The notes: generated by a model not told the origin, from the sequence alone. A stretch of 64,000 bases of DNA from Paenibacillus polymyxa (GCF_015710975.1 NZ_CP049783.1:1-64000); one strand, 5' to 3'; positions 7,787-17,157 are shown, counted from the stretch's first letter. Program-made: numbers and translations.

Positions 7787-9412
7787 ATGAGTTCCAAACG
7801 ATCGCGTTGGCTAACCAGGTTTACTCTATCGGCAACTACAGCCATTACAATATTCACAGCATTCACTTCATACTTAGCTGCCCCGGCAGCAGCAACCGGC
7901 GTAGCTTTTCGAGATATTTCACACAGCTACGCCTATCAGTCTATTATTTCCCTACACGCTAAAGGAATTTTGAACGGTACACAACCTGGTTACTTCTCAC
8001 CTAAAAAGGCCGTTACCAGAGCTGAATGGGTTACCGCATTGGATCGTGTCCTCGCTCTGGAGCCTGTACAAGCAGCTGTCTCCTCCTATAGGGATGTTCC
8101 CAAGCAAGCGTGGTACTACGGTTGGATCGAAGCGGCTTCGCAGCTCGATATCGTACAGGGAGGAACGTCCGGCACATTCCAACCCAACAGTCCTATAACC
8201 CGGCAAGAAGCAGCCTTAATGATTGCACGTCTCATCCGCTCTTCGGGCGGATCAGGTAGCACCACATCCTCTTTCACCGATCGTGACGAAATTGCAGATT
8301 GGGCTCTTGAAGGGGTAACCACCGTGAATCGTTACGGTTTTATGAAAGGTGAAGATAACTATTTTCACCCGGCATCTTCTCTCACTCGTGAAGAAACAGC
8401 GGCATTATTAGAGCGTCTGCTGGCGTATTCAACACAGCATGCTCGCCAAGCTGCTTCCACCGCTTCTTCCATTCGATTAGGCTGGCAATATGACCAAACC
8501 GTTCAGCAATTTCAAAATACGGTGCTTCAGTCCAATATCAACACGCTGTCACCACGCTGGTTTTTTCTGAACGAGACGGGCAGTATCAGCGATTACACTA
8601 ACTCTTCGCTGCTTTCCTGGTCCAAACAGCATCAAAAAAAAATCTGGGCTATGGTGGGCAACCGTTCCAATCTGGCGCTGACGCACCAAATTCTGTCCAG
8701 TGAGGTTCTACGGGCTAAAACCATAACTCAACTTGCCAATGCTGTATCTATACATGATTTGGATGGGCTTGTCATTGATTTTGAAAATGTAGATGGTCAG
8801 GACCGTGCCTATCTTACATTGTTCGTCCAACAATTAAAAGTGAAGTTGAAAAGTCAAAATGCAGTACTGGCGCTCTGTGTATCTCCTGATTACGGAACGG
8901 ACTGGACTGCCGCTTTTGATTATCAAAAGCTTGGCGCTGCTGCAGACTATCTAATCCTGATGGGATATGACGAGCATTGGGGGGGAAGCTCGATCCCCGG
9001 CTCCGTGTCCTCACTACCATGGCTGCGTGAAAGCGTGCGACGCTTTGTACAAACCACCGATCCGAAAAAAGCAATTTTGGCGTTGCCGTTGTTTACACGG
9101 AATTGGACTCTCAACGCTAGCGGGCAATCCATCGCTTCCTCTGATATTTCACTAGATCTGCAAAATCTGCTGGTGTCCCGTATCTCCTCCAAACCGATCT
9201 GGAACGAGGATATTCAGCAGTATACCGTGTCTTACAAAGATACTCAGCTTCATAAGCTATGGCTGGAAGAAGGGCGATCCATCACTCGTAAGTACCGCTT
9301 GGGTCAAGATCAAGGATTTGCTGGCTTCGCCTACTGGTATCCAGGCGGCGCAAGCTCTGATCTGTGGGTCAGTGTGAAAAATGCGGACCGCTTCATACAG
9401 CGTGGCTTGTAA
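7787..9412 (+). CDS. Secreted SLH-domain protein with GH18 glycosidase domain
   Basis: A 541-aa exported protein. A signal peptide (MSSKRSRWLTRF... cleaved near APAAATG) is followed by three SLH repeats in residues ~40-215, with TRAE, TRQE and TREE motifs that bind pyruvylated secondary cell-wall polymer. A C-terminal GH18 domain occupies residues ~225-541. The catalytic loop LDGLVIDFENVDG keeps the DGxxIDxE pattern with the acid Glu, and LILMGYDEHWGG is the typical substrate-binding Tyr-Asp block. This GH18 type is related to the peptidoglycan-lytic YaaH/YvbX group more than to true chitinases, so a role in wall or spore-cortex turnover at the cell surface is likely. Monocistronic, with a bidirectional terminator downstream. 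Confidence 0.9.
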   Translation: MSSKRSRWLTRFTLSATTAITIFTAFTSYLAAPAAATGVAFRDISHSYAYQSIISLHAKGILNGTQPGYFSPKKAVTRAEWVTALDRVLALEPVQAAVSSYRDVPKQAWYYGWIEAASQLDIVQGGTSGTFQPNSPITRQEAALMIARLIRSSGGSGSTTSSFTDRDEIADWALEGVTTVNRYGFMKGEDNYFHPASSLTREETAALLERLLAYSTQHARQAASTASSIRLGWQYDQTVQQFQNTVLQSNINTLSPRWFFLNETGSISDYTNSSLLSWSKQHQKKIWAMVGNRSNLALTHQILSSEVLRAKTITQLANAVSIHDLDGLVIDFENVDGQDRAYLTLFVQQLKVKLKSQNAVLALCVSPDYGTDWTAAFDYQKLGAAADYLILMGYDEHWGGSSIPGSVSSLPWLRESVRRFVQTTDPKKAILALPLFTRNWTLNASGQSIASSDISLDLQNLLVSRISSKPIWNEDIQQYTVSYKDTQLHKLWLEEGRSITRKYRLGQDQGFAGFAYWYPGGASSDLWVSVKNADRFIQRGL

Positions 9413-9418
9413 AAATTC

Positions 9419-9461
9419 AAAAGCCTTCAACCTCACGTAAAAAGTGAAGTTGAAGGCTTTT
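9419..9461. terminator. Bidirectional terminator
   Basis: Stem AAAAGCCTTCAACCTCAC / GTGAAGTTGAAGGCTTTT between the convergent GH18 and amidohydrolase genes. Confidence 0.9.
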
Positions 9462-9483
9462 GCCATACATACGTATTACCAGC

Positions 9484-11079
9484 CTACGACCGGTATGCAA
9501 CTTGCCCGTTCACAACGGTCATTCGTACCTTAACATCAAGCAAAGCTTGGTGACTTTCCGATACATCGCGGTCAATAACGGTAAAGTCAGCGGCTTTGCC
9601 TTCAGCGATTGTCCCTCTTTCATCAGCTTCCCCAGCCGCTACTGCGCTTCCCATAGTAAACAGATGAATGGCTTCGTGAACATCCAGCTTCTCAGCGGGA
9701 AGATAGCCCTCATGCATTTCTTCCGGCTTGGCGCGAGTCACTGCCGCATGTATACCCAGAAATGGGTTTAGGGGCTCGATCGGTGCATCACTGCCTCCAG
9801 CACACGGAATGCCTGCTTGCAGCAGCTTTTTCCAGGCATATAAATACTCGGTCCGTTCTTTCCCAACCCGATCCAGCACCCAGGGAAAATCGCTTGCGAC
9901 AAAACGAGGCTGGATGTCTGCAATCAGCGGCAGCTTCACCATTCTTTTGACCAAATCAGCCCGTAGCACCTGCCCATGAATCAGACGATCCGGCAACCCG
10001 CTTTCTTCCGTTAGTCCATGGGCCTCCATCGCTGTCAAAATCATGTGCGCCGCCCCATCTCCGATGGCATGTACAGCCACTGGAAAGCCTGCGGCTCTGG
10101 CTGCTGCCACCATCTGATTCAGCTCTGGCTGCGGTTGGATGGCCATTCCACACGTATGTGGAGCATCACTGTAAGGTTCGGATAATAAAGCCGTTCTTCC
10201 ACCAATAGCGCCGTCAGCAAACATTTTAATCGCACCGATTTTGAACCACTCATTTCCGGTACCTGCACAGAGCTTCTGTACTTTCACTTCTTCCATAAAT
10301 GGATGATAGATGAGCTGGTGTGTACGAAAAGCAAGACCTTCTTCTCGCAGCTCCTTGTAAATTCGCTGCATCGTCTCTACGCTGCCCAAAAAACGTAAAT
10401 CCTCCGTGTGCGCAGCAGTCAGACCCAGCCGTAGCGCATCCAGACAAGCCCGCCGGATCGTATCCTTCTTCGCCGAATAATCCGGCTCTGGCTGCACGCT
10501 TGTAAAGGCAAAGGATGCTTCCTCATAAATCAATCCATTTAACCGTCCCTCTGCGTCTCGTCCATAGGCTCCTGAAGCCGGATCAGGGGTGTTCTCGTGA
10601 ATACCTGCACGCCGAAATGCCTCTGAATTGGCCAAAAACGTATGAAAGCACGTACGAGTCAGATATACCGGGTGCTGATCTGTAATGGCATCCAGCTCAG
10701 CTATATTTGGAATTTCAACAGGAATAAACGCGTTTTCGTTCCAATTAAGTCCTAAAATCCACTCTCCCGGCGGTGTTACAGCGACCCGCTTGCGCAGCAT
10801 AGCCAGCATCTCGTCCTTGGAAGTAGCTGATGTGAAATCCAGCATAGCCAGCTTCATACCATGCATAGACAAATGCATATGGGCATCGGTTAAGCCCGGC
10901 AGTACATTGGCACCCTCCCAATCCACCGTCTCGTACTCCTTACCGGACAACTGCAATTCAAGCTCCCGGGCATATCCAATGGCCTGTATGCGGCCATGCT
11001 GTACAACGATGGAGTCTCCTTTGGAAGCCCAGTCCCCATATAACCTGCCGTGCTTGAACAAAACGAATGTCAACGCCAC
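9484..11079 (-). CDS. YtcJ-like metal-dependent amidohydrolase
   Basis: A 531-aa protein of the Amidohydro_3 (YtcJ/NfdA) family, zinc-dependent hydrolases of amide substrates. The first metal-binding motif DAHMHLS sits near residue 66. Further conserved blocks are LGLNWNENAF, LTRTCFHTFLANSEA, IKMFADGAIGGRTALL, AVHAIGDGA and GGSDAPIEPLNPFLGI, which supply the remaining ligands. The product starts at GTG 11079, with AAAGGAG four bases upstream. It is 41 nt downstream of the sfp-like gene on the same strand and may be co-transcribed. The natural substrate is unknown. Confidence 0.9.
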   Translation of the reverse strand: MALTFVLFKHGRLYGDWASKGDSIVVQHGRIQAIGYARELELQLSGKEYETVDWEGANVLPGLTDAHMHLSMHGMKLAMLDFTSATSKDEMLAMLRKRVAVTPPGEWILGLNWNENAFIPVEIPNIAELDAITDQHPVYLTRTCFHTFLANSEAFRRAGIHENTPDPASGAYGRDAEGRLNGLIYEEASFAFTSVQPEPDYSAKKDTIRRACLDALRLGLTAAHTEDLRFLGSVETMQRIYKELREEGLAFRTHQLIYHPFMEEVKVQKLCAGTGNEWFKIGAIKMFADGAIGGRTALLSEPYSDAPHTCGMAIQPQPELNQMVAAARAAGFPVAVHAIGDGAAHMILTAMEAHGLTEESGLPDRLIHGQVLRADLVKRMVKLPLIADIQPRFVASDFPWVLDRVGKERTEYLYAWKKLLQAGIPCAGGSDAPIEPLNPFLGIHAAVTRAKPEEMHEGYLPAEKLDVHEAIHLFTMGSAVAAGEADERGTIAEGKAADFTVIDRDVSESHQALLDVKVRMTVVNGQVAYRS

Positions 11080-11120
11080 TCATCTCCTTTTCTCCAACTA
11101 TATGCTTGATCTGCTGCATA

Positions 11121-11819
11121 TTACGCCAAGGTTGCCACTTCCAAACGTAGTGTATTTATATCTACCTGCTGTACCTCCTGCGCAAAGTGATCATGAGCTG
11201 CACAGACAGCCATTTTATAATCTGGGTCTAGCTCATACTGCTTAAAATGACAATACTCAGTAGTAAAGCCCTCTGTCGTGAAACCTATAGACGGTCGTGC
11301 TTCCAACTCGAATGAAAAAGACTTTAACGGCAGCGTCAGCCCCTGCCCTTCGGCCTTCACAAAACTTTCCTTGAGCGTCCAAAGATCGTAAAAATAGGAT
11401 AAACGACTCTCTGCATCCTGCTGCATTAATGCATCGTACTCTGTGTCTGAAAAGCATACCCTGCCTACCTCAAAATCAATAGGACGGAGCTGTTCAATGT
11501 CAATACCAAGCGGGTGATCATCAATGGCGCATACTACCCATTTTCCCGAATGGGAAACATTAAAATGGAATGCCGGCGCATTCAACAAGGAGGGCTTGCC
11601 AAAAGCATTGTATGTAAACTGAAGGCTGGCATTTGGTATTTTTAATTGCCGACAAACCAACCACCTTAACAGCACATCGGCGTATAACCCCCTCAAAGCG
11701 TCTTCTCGATGTAAAAAACGATCCAACTTGTGCTGTTTTTCCAGTGAAACCTGATTTACCAGTAATTCATAATGTTCCTCAGCCTCCGGCTTGCTTGTAT
11801 CAATCGCGTATATTTCCAT
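11121..11819 (-). CDS. sfp: 4'-phosphopantetheinyl transferase, Sfp type
   Basis: A 232-aa enzyme that loads the CoA phosphopantetheine arm onto carrier proteins of NRPS, PKS and fatty-acid systems. Diagnostic motifs in order: FGKPSL, FHFNVSHSGKWVVCAID (P2), GIDIEQ (Mg2+-binding Asp) and WTLKESFVKAEGQGL (P3 with the catalytic WxxKE). Length matches Bacillus Sfp (224 aa). AGGAGG lies 5 nt before ATG 11819. A small in-frame duplication (GFTTE twice near residue 180) is seen. No NRPS/PKS lies in the window, so its clients are elsewhere; its presence fits a Paenibacillus rich in lipopeptides. Confidence 0.93.
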   Translation of the reverse strand: MEIYAIDTSKPEAEEHYELLVNQVSLEKQHKLDRFLHREDALRGLYADVLLRWLVCRQLKIPNASLQFTYNAFGKPSLLNAPAFHFNVSHSGKWVVCAIDDHPLGIDIEQLRPIDFEVGRVCFSDTEYDALMQQDAESRLSYFYDLWTLKESFVKAEGQGLTLPLKSFSFELEARPSIGFTTEGFTTEYCHFKQYELDPDYKMAVCAAHDHFAQEVQQVDINTLRLEVATLA

Positions 11820-12004
11820 GGTCGCCTCCTGTATACCTAATGGATATTAGCCAGTTTGTAACACTCACCAGTCGATTGAAGTCTGTTAAATTAGGATGAC
11901 ACTTGCCATATACATGGTCAATATACTACTCTAGCACTTTCAATTCAATATGGATACAATTGGGATAAGCAGCTCTATCAAAACTACTTCATAGACCCTA
12001 TTAA

Positions 12005-12018
12005 TGAAAGCGCTTTAA
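12005..12018 (+). promoter_or_regulatory. cre site (CcpA operator)
   Basis: TGAAAGCGCTTTAA matches the palindromic cre optimum TGAAAGCGCTTTCA at 13 of 14 positions. It lies 28 bp before the start of a secreted glycosidase, where CcpA binding would block transcription in the presence of preferred sugars. Confidence 0.8.
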
Positions 12019-12045
12019 AATAACCATACAGAGGAGGACGAAACA

Positions 12046-13512
12046 ATGAAATATGATTTTGCCCGCTTGCTGTGTATTATGCTCACTATTTTGCTTTCGT
12101 TAAGCATTTTTCAGATGTTTTCACCTAAGATCGCTTCAGCTGCTTCAGCGAATGTAGTAAATGGCATTCAGTTTAAAGATACAGATGGAAACGTGGTCCA
12201 TGCCCATGGGGGCGGGATGATTAAAGTGGACGGTTATTATTATTGGTTTGGTGAAAATCGTAATCCGAATGGAACATTCAAGGCGGTCTCCGCCTATCGT
12301 TCCTCTGATTTAAAAAATTGGGAGTTTCGTAAAAACGTGCTGACCAGCAGTTCGGCCGCAGAGCTGAATGTATCGAATATTGAACGTCCGAAAGTGATTT
12401 ACAACGAAAAAACACGCAAATACGTATTATGGATGCACAAGGAAAACGGGATTAATTACAACGAAGCCCGAGTGGCAGTTGCCTCATCCGATACCGTAGA
12501 CGGCGATTATACGTATCAGGGCAGCTTCCGTCCGCTGGATTATGATTCGCGCGATATGACCGTATACAACGATAACGGTACTGCATACCTGATTTCGGCT
12601 ACCCGTGTAAACGCGGATCTGAACGTTTATCGTCTGACACCGGATTTCCTTCAAGTTGAATCGCTGGTGACTACACTTTGGCCAGGACAATATCGTGAAG
12701 CTCCAGCGATGTTCAAAAAAGGAGACGTCTACTTCCTGATTACATCCGGGGCAACCGGCTGGAATCCCAATCAGGCCAAGTATGCTACCGCATCCAGCAT
12801 TGAAGGAACTTGGAGCAATACGATGAACTTCGGGGATAGTACAACCTATGGTTCACAGTCGGCCTACGTCATTCCTGTTGAAGGTACGCAGACGACCTCG
12901 TATCTGTATTTGGGCGACCGTTGGGCTGGGGCGTGGAGTGGTCCTGTGCAGGATTCTCAATATGTATGGCTGCCGCTGCGTTTTCCAACCGCGACCTCAT
13001 TAGCTATGGATTGGTTCGACAGCATTAATATTGATACCGCCAGTGGTGTGGTGGAGGGCGTAACTACGCCGATGGTCATCGACCCGGATAGTTATTATCA
13101 GCTGGTAAGCCGCAAGAGCAACAAGTCGCTAGGCATCATTGGCAATGCGACGACAGACGGAGCAGATTTAGAGCAGCGTGCGAATTCCGGAGCGCCAAGC
13201 CAGCAATGGCAGCTTAAGGATGCAGGCGGCGGATATTATAAAATTGTGAATCGGAACAGCGGGAAGCTGATTGGTGTTGAAAGCGGTGCTACAGCAGACG
13301 GCGCAGTTATTGAACAGTGGAATGATGGAGGCTGGTCCAGCCAGCATTGGCAGCTCGTATCCGTAACCGGAGGCTATTATAAGCTGAAAAATCGGGCAAC
13401 GGGCAAGCTAATCGACATTTCCGAAGGTGCCACTGCCGATGGAGCCAAAGCCATTCAATGGGGCGATAATGGCGGGACGAACCAGCATTTCCGTATAGTC
13501 AAAGTGGAATAG
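12046..13512 (+). CDS. Secreted GH43 glycosidase (subfamily 24-like) with ricin-type lectin domain
   Basis: A 488-aa exported enzyme. The signal peptide ends near KIASAASA. A five-bladed GH43 propeller spans residues ~38-345, followed by a C-terminal beta-trefoil (CBM13/ricin B) with three QxW-type repeats (QQWQL, QHWQL, QHFRI). The blade sequences (GYYYWFGENRN, NIERPKVIYN, RDMTVYNDNGTAYL, REAPAMFKKGDVYFL, YGSQSAYVIPV) resemble GH43_24 exo-beta-1,3-galactanases. In that group a Glu acts as acid and a Gln replaces the usual Asp base; REAPAMF and GSQSAYV fit those positions. Likely task: trimming arabinogalactan-type plant polymer. A cre site ahead implies carbon catabolite repression. Specific substrate is inference. 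Confidence 0.85.
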   Translation: MKYDFARLLCIMLTILLSLSIFQMFSPKIASAASANVVNGIQFKDTDGNVVHAHGGGMIKVDGYYYWFGENRNPNGTFKAVSAYRSSDLKNWEFRKNVLTSSSAAELNVSNIERPKVIYNEKTRKYVLWMHKENGINYNEARVAVASSDTVDGDYTYQGSFRPLDYDSRDMTVYNDNGTAYLISATRVNADLNVYRLTPDFLQVESLVTTLWPGQYREAPAMFKKGDVYFLITSGATGWNPNQAKYATASSIEGTWSNTMNFGDSTTYGSQSAYVIPVEGTQTTSYLYLGDRWAGAWSGPVQDSQYVWLPLRFPTATSLAMDWFDSINIDTASGVVEGVTTPMVIDPDSYYQLVSRKSNKSLGIIGNATTDGADLEQRANSGAPSQQWQLKDAGGGYYKIVNRNSGKLIGVESGATADGAVIEQWNDGGWSSQHWQLVSVTGGYYKLKNRATGKLIDISEGATADGAKAIQWGDNGGTNQHFRIVKVE

Positions 13513-13526
13513 CTCAGATCCTTATC

Positions 13527-13585
13527 AAAAGGAGCCGTCATCCGACAGATCGTAGTGATCTCTAACGGAAAACGGCTCCTTTTTA
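13527..13585. terminator. Intrinsic terminator
   Basis: Stem AAAAGGAGCCGT / ACGGCTCCTTTT with an internal hairpin, between the GH43 gene and the convergent thioesterase gene. Confidence 0.85.
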
Positions 13586-13619
13586 TGCTAAAACGGTAAA
13601 ATGGGTGATGTCTAGTACA

Positions 13620-14135
13620 CTACACTTCCCACGGAAAATCTGTCGTCAGAAAACTAGCCAGCTGCTTGCTTTCTTCCCTCCGCTGACGCCGTATGGCTGC
13701 GCGCGATGGAGCCGTCTGGTGTAATTGTATTTGCTCCTCTGTTTCCGGAATCACCTGTGGGACGGTCACTTTATGATTGTTCTCGTCCAATGCCACAAAG
13801 GTCAGGAAGGCGGTAGCTGCAATTTTGCGATCGCCAGTCATCAATCCCTCGCGAATCACTTTTACGAACACCTCCATCGAGCTGCGGCCTGTCCAAGTTA
13901 CGAACGCTTCCAGCGTGACAGAATCGCTCGGGTGGATAGGCAGCAAAAAATCTACCGAATCCGTCGAGGCTGTAACTGTGTTCGTACGGCACAGCTTGGC
14001 GGCAGCAATAGATGCGATATCGTCGATATACGACATCAATCGGCCTCCAAAGAGCGTGTTATGATTGTTGATATCGTTGGGAAATACTCGGGACGTCTTA
14101 AAGCAGTAGGTTTCTCGGATGTACTTGCTTTCCAT
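13620..14135 (-). CDS. Acyl-CoA thioesterase (hotdog fold, YkhA-like)
   Basis: A 171-aa single-hotdog protein of the acyl-CoA hydrolase type (YkhA/YciA family), which cleaves acyl-CoA to free fatty acid and CoA in the cytosol. The motif NDINNHNTLFGGRLMSYID near residue 20-38 carries the characteristic N-x-x-G-x-L-x-x-x-D core, and DSVDFLLPIHPSDSV and FVALDENN match the family. The C-terminus carries an Arg/Glu-rich helix (SRAAIRRQRREESKQ). Start ATG 14135 follows AGAGGA. Convergent with GH43 across a shared terminator. Confidence 0.9.
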   Translation of the reverse strand: MESKYIRETYCFKTSRVFPNDINNHNTLFGGRLMSYIDDIASIAAAKLCRTNTVTASTDSVDFLLPIHPSDSVTLEAFVTWTGRSSMEVFVKVIREGLMTGDRKIAATAFLTFVALDENNHKVTVPQVIPETEEQIQLHQTAPSRAAIRRQRREESKQLASFLTTDFPWEV

Positions 14136-14234
14136 GGGTTCTTTCCTCTCTTTTCCTCGTTGCTCTCTTTTTATATCTCAGGATTTTGCAGAATCCTGTG
14201 TGGAAGTCTGTTGTAGACTATGTTAATCATCCCA

Positions 14235-14783
14235 CTAATCCGCATAATAAATCAATACATAAAAATCGGCATCCTCATCCGAATCATTACGATAGGTATG
14301 GATATCAGATCCTTGAAATTGTACGGCGTCCCCTGCACTCAATTGGAGCTGTTGCCCCTGCATTTCAAAGTACATTTCCCCACGGATCATGAGGATCGTT
14401 TCCTCTCCCAGATGCTCTTCTGCCTTGTGTGTAAAGCCTGGCTTCAGACTTACCGTGAATACCTCGAACTTCTTTTCCGAGTGATACGGGAAGACAGGGT
14501 AAACAAAATAGTTACCGTCCTCATCAATAACTGGATGCAGATCTGCTCTACGAATCTTCGTGATTTGCGGCGGGTCTTCCTTAAGAAAGGTGGAGAAGGA
14601 TACGTGCAAGCCGTTCGCAATCTTCCAAAGTGTGGTTACCGTAGGATTAGATTTCCCCTTCTCAATTTGAGCCAGCATCCCTTTGCTAACCCCTGTCAGT
14701 TCAGCCACCTTATCCAAACTAAGTCCTCTAGTTTTCCTAATTTGAGCCAAATTAGAACCAATAATATATTGCATTGAATCCAC
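14235..14783 (-). CDS. XRE-family transcriptional regulator with cupin domain
   Basis: A 182-aa protein. An N-terminal helix-turn-helix (IGSNLAQIRKTRGLSLDKVA; GVSKGMLAQIEKGKSNPT) is followed by a C-terminal cupin barrel (GEETILMIRGEMYFEMQGQ; LSAGDAVQFQGSDIHTYRN) that should sense a small ligand. GTG 14783 is chosen because AGGAGG lies 9 nt upstream; ATG 14774 is the alternative, and the upstream frame to 14867 is probably leader. It is divergent from an MFS transporter gene with an operator-like repeat between them, so it probably controls that transporter and itself. Confidence 0.88.
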   Translation of the reverse strand: MDSMQYIIGSNLAQIRKTRGLSLDKVAELTGVSKGMLAQIEKGKSNPTVTTLWKIANGLHVSFSTFLKEDPPQITKIRRADLHPVIDEDGNYFVYPVFPYHSEKKFEVFTVSLKPGFTHKAEEHLGEETILMIRGEMYFEMQGQQLQLSAGDAVQFQGSDIHTYRNDSDEDADFYVLIYYAD

Positions 14784-14861
14784 CGAATTATACCTCCTCG
14801 TATCCCAAAGTCTATATATGAAGAATACACAAAAGTGTCCGCTGTAGCTATAATTTACTGT

Positions 14862-14890
14862 TGACATTAACTATAAATGTCCTTAAACTT
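14862..14890 (+). promoter_or_regulatory. Candidate MFS promoter with overlapping operator
   Basis: TTGACA (14862) and TAAACT (14885) are 17 bp apart. Overlapping the -35 is the inverted repeat GACATT-N7-AATGTC (14864-14882). A second small repeat, ACAC-AAAA-GTGT, lies at 14828-14839. Both sit between the divergent regulator and transporter genes. Confidence 0.5.
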
Positions 14891-15016
14891 CACTTACTAA
14901 AACGTTTTTCAAAACTATTGTAATATCCTGAAGGGGGCCGCTATCCTGTGACTTTTCCATCCCTGAACACCCAACAGGCGAGAAAATCAACGTTGACTAT
15001 CTAGGAGGGACTAAAT

Positions 15017-16255
15017 TTGAATCCGCAAACCCGCAAGTCCCGCCACATGTACATGATGCAGCTGGCGACAATTTTTATTGGCTTTATTGTATTTGGTATC
15101 TCGGAGAATATAAAAGGTCCTGCCATTCCACGCATTCAATTCGACTTCAATCTGGATGAACAGCAGCTCGGAACATTGTTGTCTCTAAACGCACTTGGTT
15201 ATTTGATTGCCTGCTCGTTCACCGCTGTCCTTGTCCGTAAGTGGGGAATCAAGGCGGTCAGCATCATTTCTTTTGCTTCCATGATCATCTCGGGAGTGTT
15301 CATCTACCTGTCGCACACGTATCCGTTCTTCGCTTCGTCCTACTTCTTGATGTATATCGGGAACGGCATGCTGGAGATTGCACTCGCAATTTTGGGGGCG
15401 AGGATTTTTGTAAAAAATACCGGCACGATGATGAATTTGTCTCACTTTTTCTATGGGCTTAGCTCAACAGTCGCCCCTTTGCTGGCGACGGGAGTCATGT
15501 CACTGACGGTATTTGGGCATACGCTAGACTGGCGGGGAATGTATCTGGCTATGTTGTCGCTCTGCCTGCTGCCGATTGTGGCCGCGCTGCTCAGCACCTT
15601 CCCGGGAGACGATCTGCAGCATGAGGAACGGACCTCACTCAAGACCCTAACCCGCGATCCGGCACTCTGGATGATGGTAATGATCCTGTCGTTTGGGGTA
15701 GTCTCTGAGCTCGCAGTTGGGGGCTGGCTAGTCAACTTTTTAGAGAAAGCGTATTCATGGAGCACGGTGAAGGCGTCCAGCATGCTCTCAGCGTTTTTTC
15801 TTACCTTCTCGTTGGGGCGCCTGTTGCTTGGTCCGCTCACAGACCGGATGGGGTTTGTACTTTCGACGATTCTATTCTCCGCCTTCTCAGCGATATGTAC
15901 GTTTGCAGCAATCGCGGGTGGGGAGAGACTGGCGTTTCTCTTTGCCGCATCGGGTGCCGGCATTGCAATGATCTATCCGACCGTGATGGCGTTCATAGCA
16001 CGGAGATATCCGAAAGACAGTGATACAGCTATTACGTTCGTCGTCACACTGATGGGCATAGGTAGTGTCATTGGCAACTATGTGATCGGCTGGGTAATCG
16101 AAGGGGTCAAGATAGTCTACGGAGCAACCACTGAGCTTGGCATACTGCGCGGGCTTCAGGCGGGATATGGAGTTATTGGTCTATGTGCAGCCATCTGCGC
16201 GGTCTCGGGAATGATCCTCTACGGATATCTGAAAAAACGGCAGGAGCTTATATAA
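15017..16255 (+). CDS. MFS transporter
   Basis: A 412-aa, 12-segment major facilitator. The first half has GPAIPRIQFDFNLDEQQLG and the loop VRKWGIKAVS. The second half has GRLLLGPLTDRMGF, a motif A-like cytoplasmic loop. It resembles FucP-like or small-molecule MFS members rather than a classic drug pump, so the substrate is unknown. It starts at TTG 15017, seven bases after AGGAGG. It is divergent from the XRE-cupin regulator, which presumably senses its substrate. A terminator follows at 16266. Confidence 0.88.
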   Translation: MNPQTRKSRHMYMMQLATIFIGFIVFGISENIKGPAIPRIQFDFNLDEQQLGTLLSLNALGYLIACSFTAVLVRKWGIKAVSIISFASMIISGVFIYLSHTYPFFASSYFLMYIGNGMLEIALAILGARIFVKNTGTMMNLSHFFYGLSSTVAPLLATGVMSLTVFGHTLDWRGMYLAMLSLCLLPIVAALLSTFPGDDLQHEERTSLKTLTRDPALWMMVMILSFGVVSELAVGGWLVNFLEKAYSWSTVKASSMLSAFFLTFSLGRLLLGPLTDRMGFVLSTILFSAFSAICTFAAIAGGERLAFLFAASGAGIAMIYPTVMAFIARRYPKDSDTAITFVVTLMGIGSVIGNYVIGWVIEGVKIVYGATTELGILRGLQAGYGVIGLCAAICAVSGMILYGYLKKRQELI

Positions 16256-16265
16256 GTCACCACCT

Positions 16266-16311
16266 TAGGGTTGTCCCATAAGTCATGAACTGACTGGGAC
16301 GCCCTTTTTTT
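16266..16311 (+). terminator. Intrinsic terminator after MFS gene
   Basis: Stem AGGGTTGTCCCA / TGGGACGCCCT followed by TTTTTT. Confidence 0.8.
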
Positions 16312-16431
16312 ACGAACTACTTGTTCGCTATAGGGATTATTCAATATAACATACAATTGTATAATATATTGATACTTCGCAATTTCCGTTATATACTATT
16401 ATAAAATTTATACACTGGGGGTAAGGTTAAC

Positions 16432-17157
16432 ATGTCCATAGCTTCGGAATTGAGCGGAACGAAGCCCGATTCACTGAGCGTTTTACAAGGGGTTAAAGAT
16501 TGTATTCCTACACTGCTTGGTTATGTATGTATTGGATTCGCAGCTGGCATTGTGGGCGCTTCATCAGGGGTTAGCACCATGGAAATTGGTCTGATGTCAG
16601 CGCTTGTATACGCAGGCGCCTCCCAGTTTATTATGTGCTCGATGCTGGCGGCAGCCAGTCCTCCGTCTGTCATTATTTTAACGACATTTATTGTGAATGC
16701 TCGCCATCTGCTTTTAAGTGCGTCATTGGCTCCTTACTTTTCTAAATACTCACTGTGGAAAAACATAGGCATCGGTATCCTTTTGACGGATGAATCCTTT
16801 GGGGTAGCGTCGGATAAATTGGCTAAAGGCGGGCAGGTCAGTGACCGCTGGATGAACGGACTTAATATTACAGCTTATCTCGCTTGGATTGCTTCCTGTG
16901 TGGCTGGTGGAGTGCTAGGGAATTGGATTTCCCAGCCGGAAGCTTTTGGTCTAGACTTTGCCTTACCTGCAATGTTTCTGGCCCTACTCATTTCCCAGCT
17001 CCAAAGTGTCCAGACCTCCAAACTCAAGCATCGCCTGCTACTTGTGCTATGTATGGCCGTTCTAATGTACCTTTTATCCTGGTGGGTGCCATCACATATC
17101 GCCGTCATTGTAGCGACCATGATCACCGCAACGATTGGAGTGTTAACTGACAAGTGA
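16432..17157 (+). CDS. azlC: Branched-chain amino acid exporter large subunit AzlC
   Basis: A 241-aa membrane protein of the AzlC/YgaZ family. Signatures are GFAAGIVGASSGVSTMEIGLMSALVYAGASQF near residue 35-65 and FIVNARHLLLSASLAPYF near 85-100. With AzlD it exports valine or related branched-chain amino acids. Start ATG 16432 follows GGGGGTAAGG. Its stop overlaps the azlD start by 4 nt (GTGA), consistent with coupled synthesis of the two subunits. No adjacent AzlB-like regulator is present. Confidence 0.93.
   Translation: MSIASELSGTKPDSLSVLQGVKDCIPTLLGYVCIGFAAGIVGASSGVSTMEIGLMSALVYAGASQFIMCSMLAAASPPSVIILTTFIVNARHLLLSASLAPYFSKYSLWKNIGIGILLTDESFGVASDKLAKGGQVSDRWMNGLNITAYLAWIASCVAGGVLGNWISQPEAFGLDFALPAMFLALLISQLQSVQTSKLKHRLLLVLCMAVLMYLLSWWVPSHIAVIVATMITATIGVLTDK

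Noticed and set aside
14220..14777. A 185-codon open frame on the plus strand
   Set aside because: It lies entirely opposite the XRE-cupin regulator, whose domains are clear.
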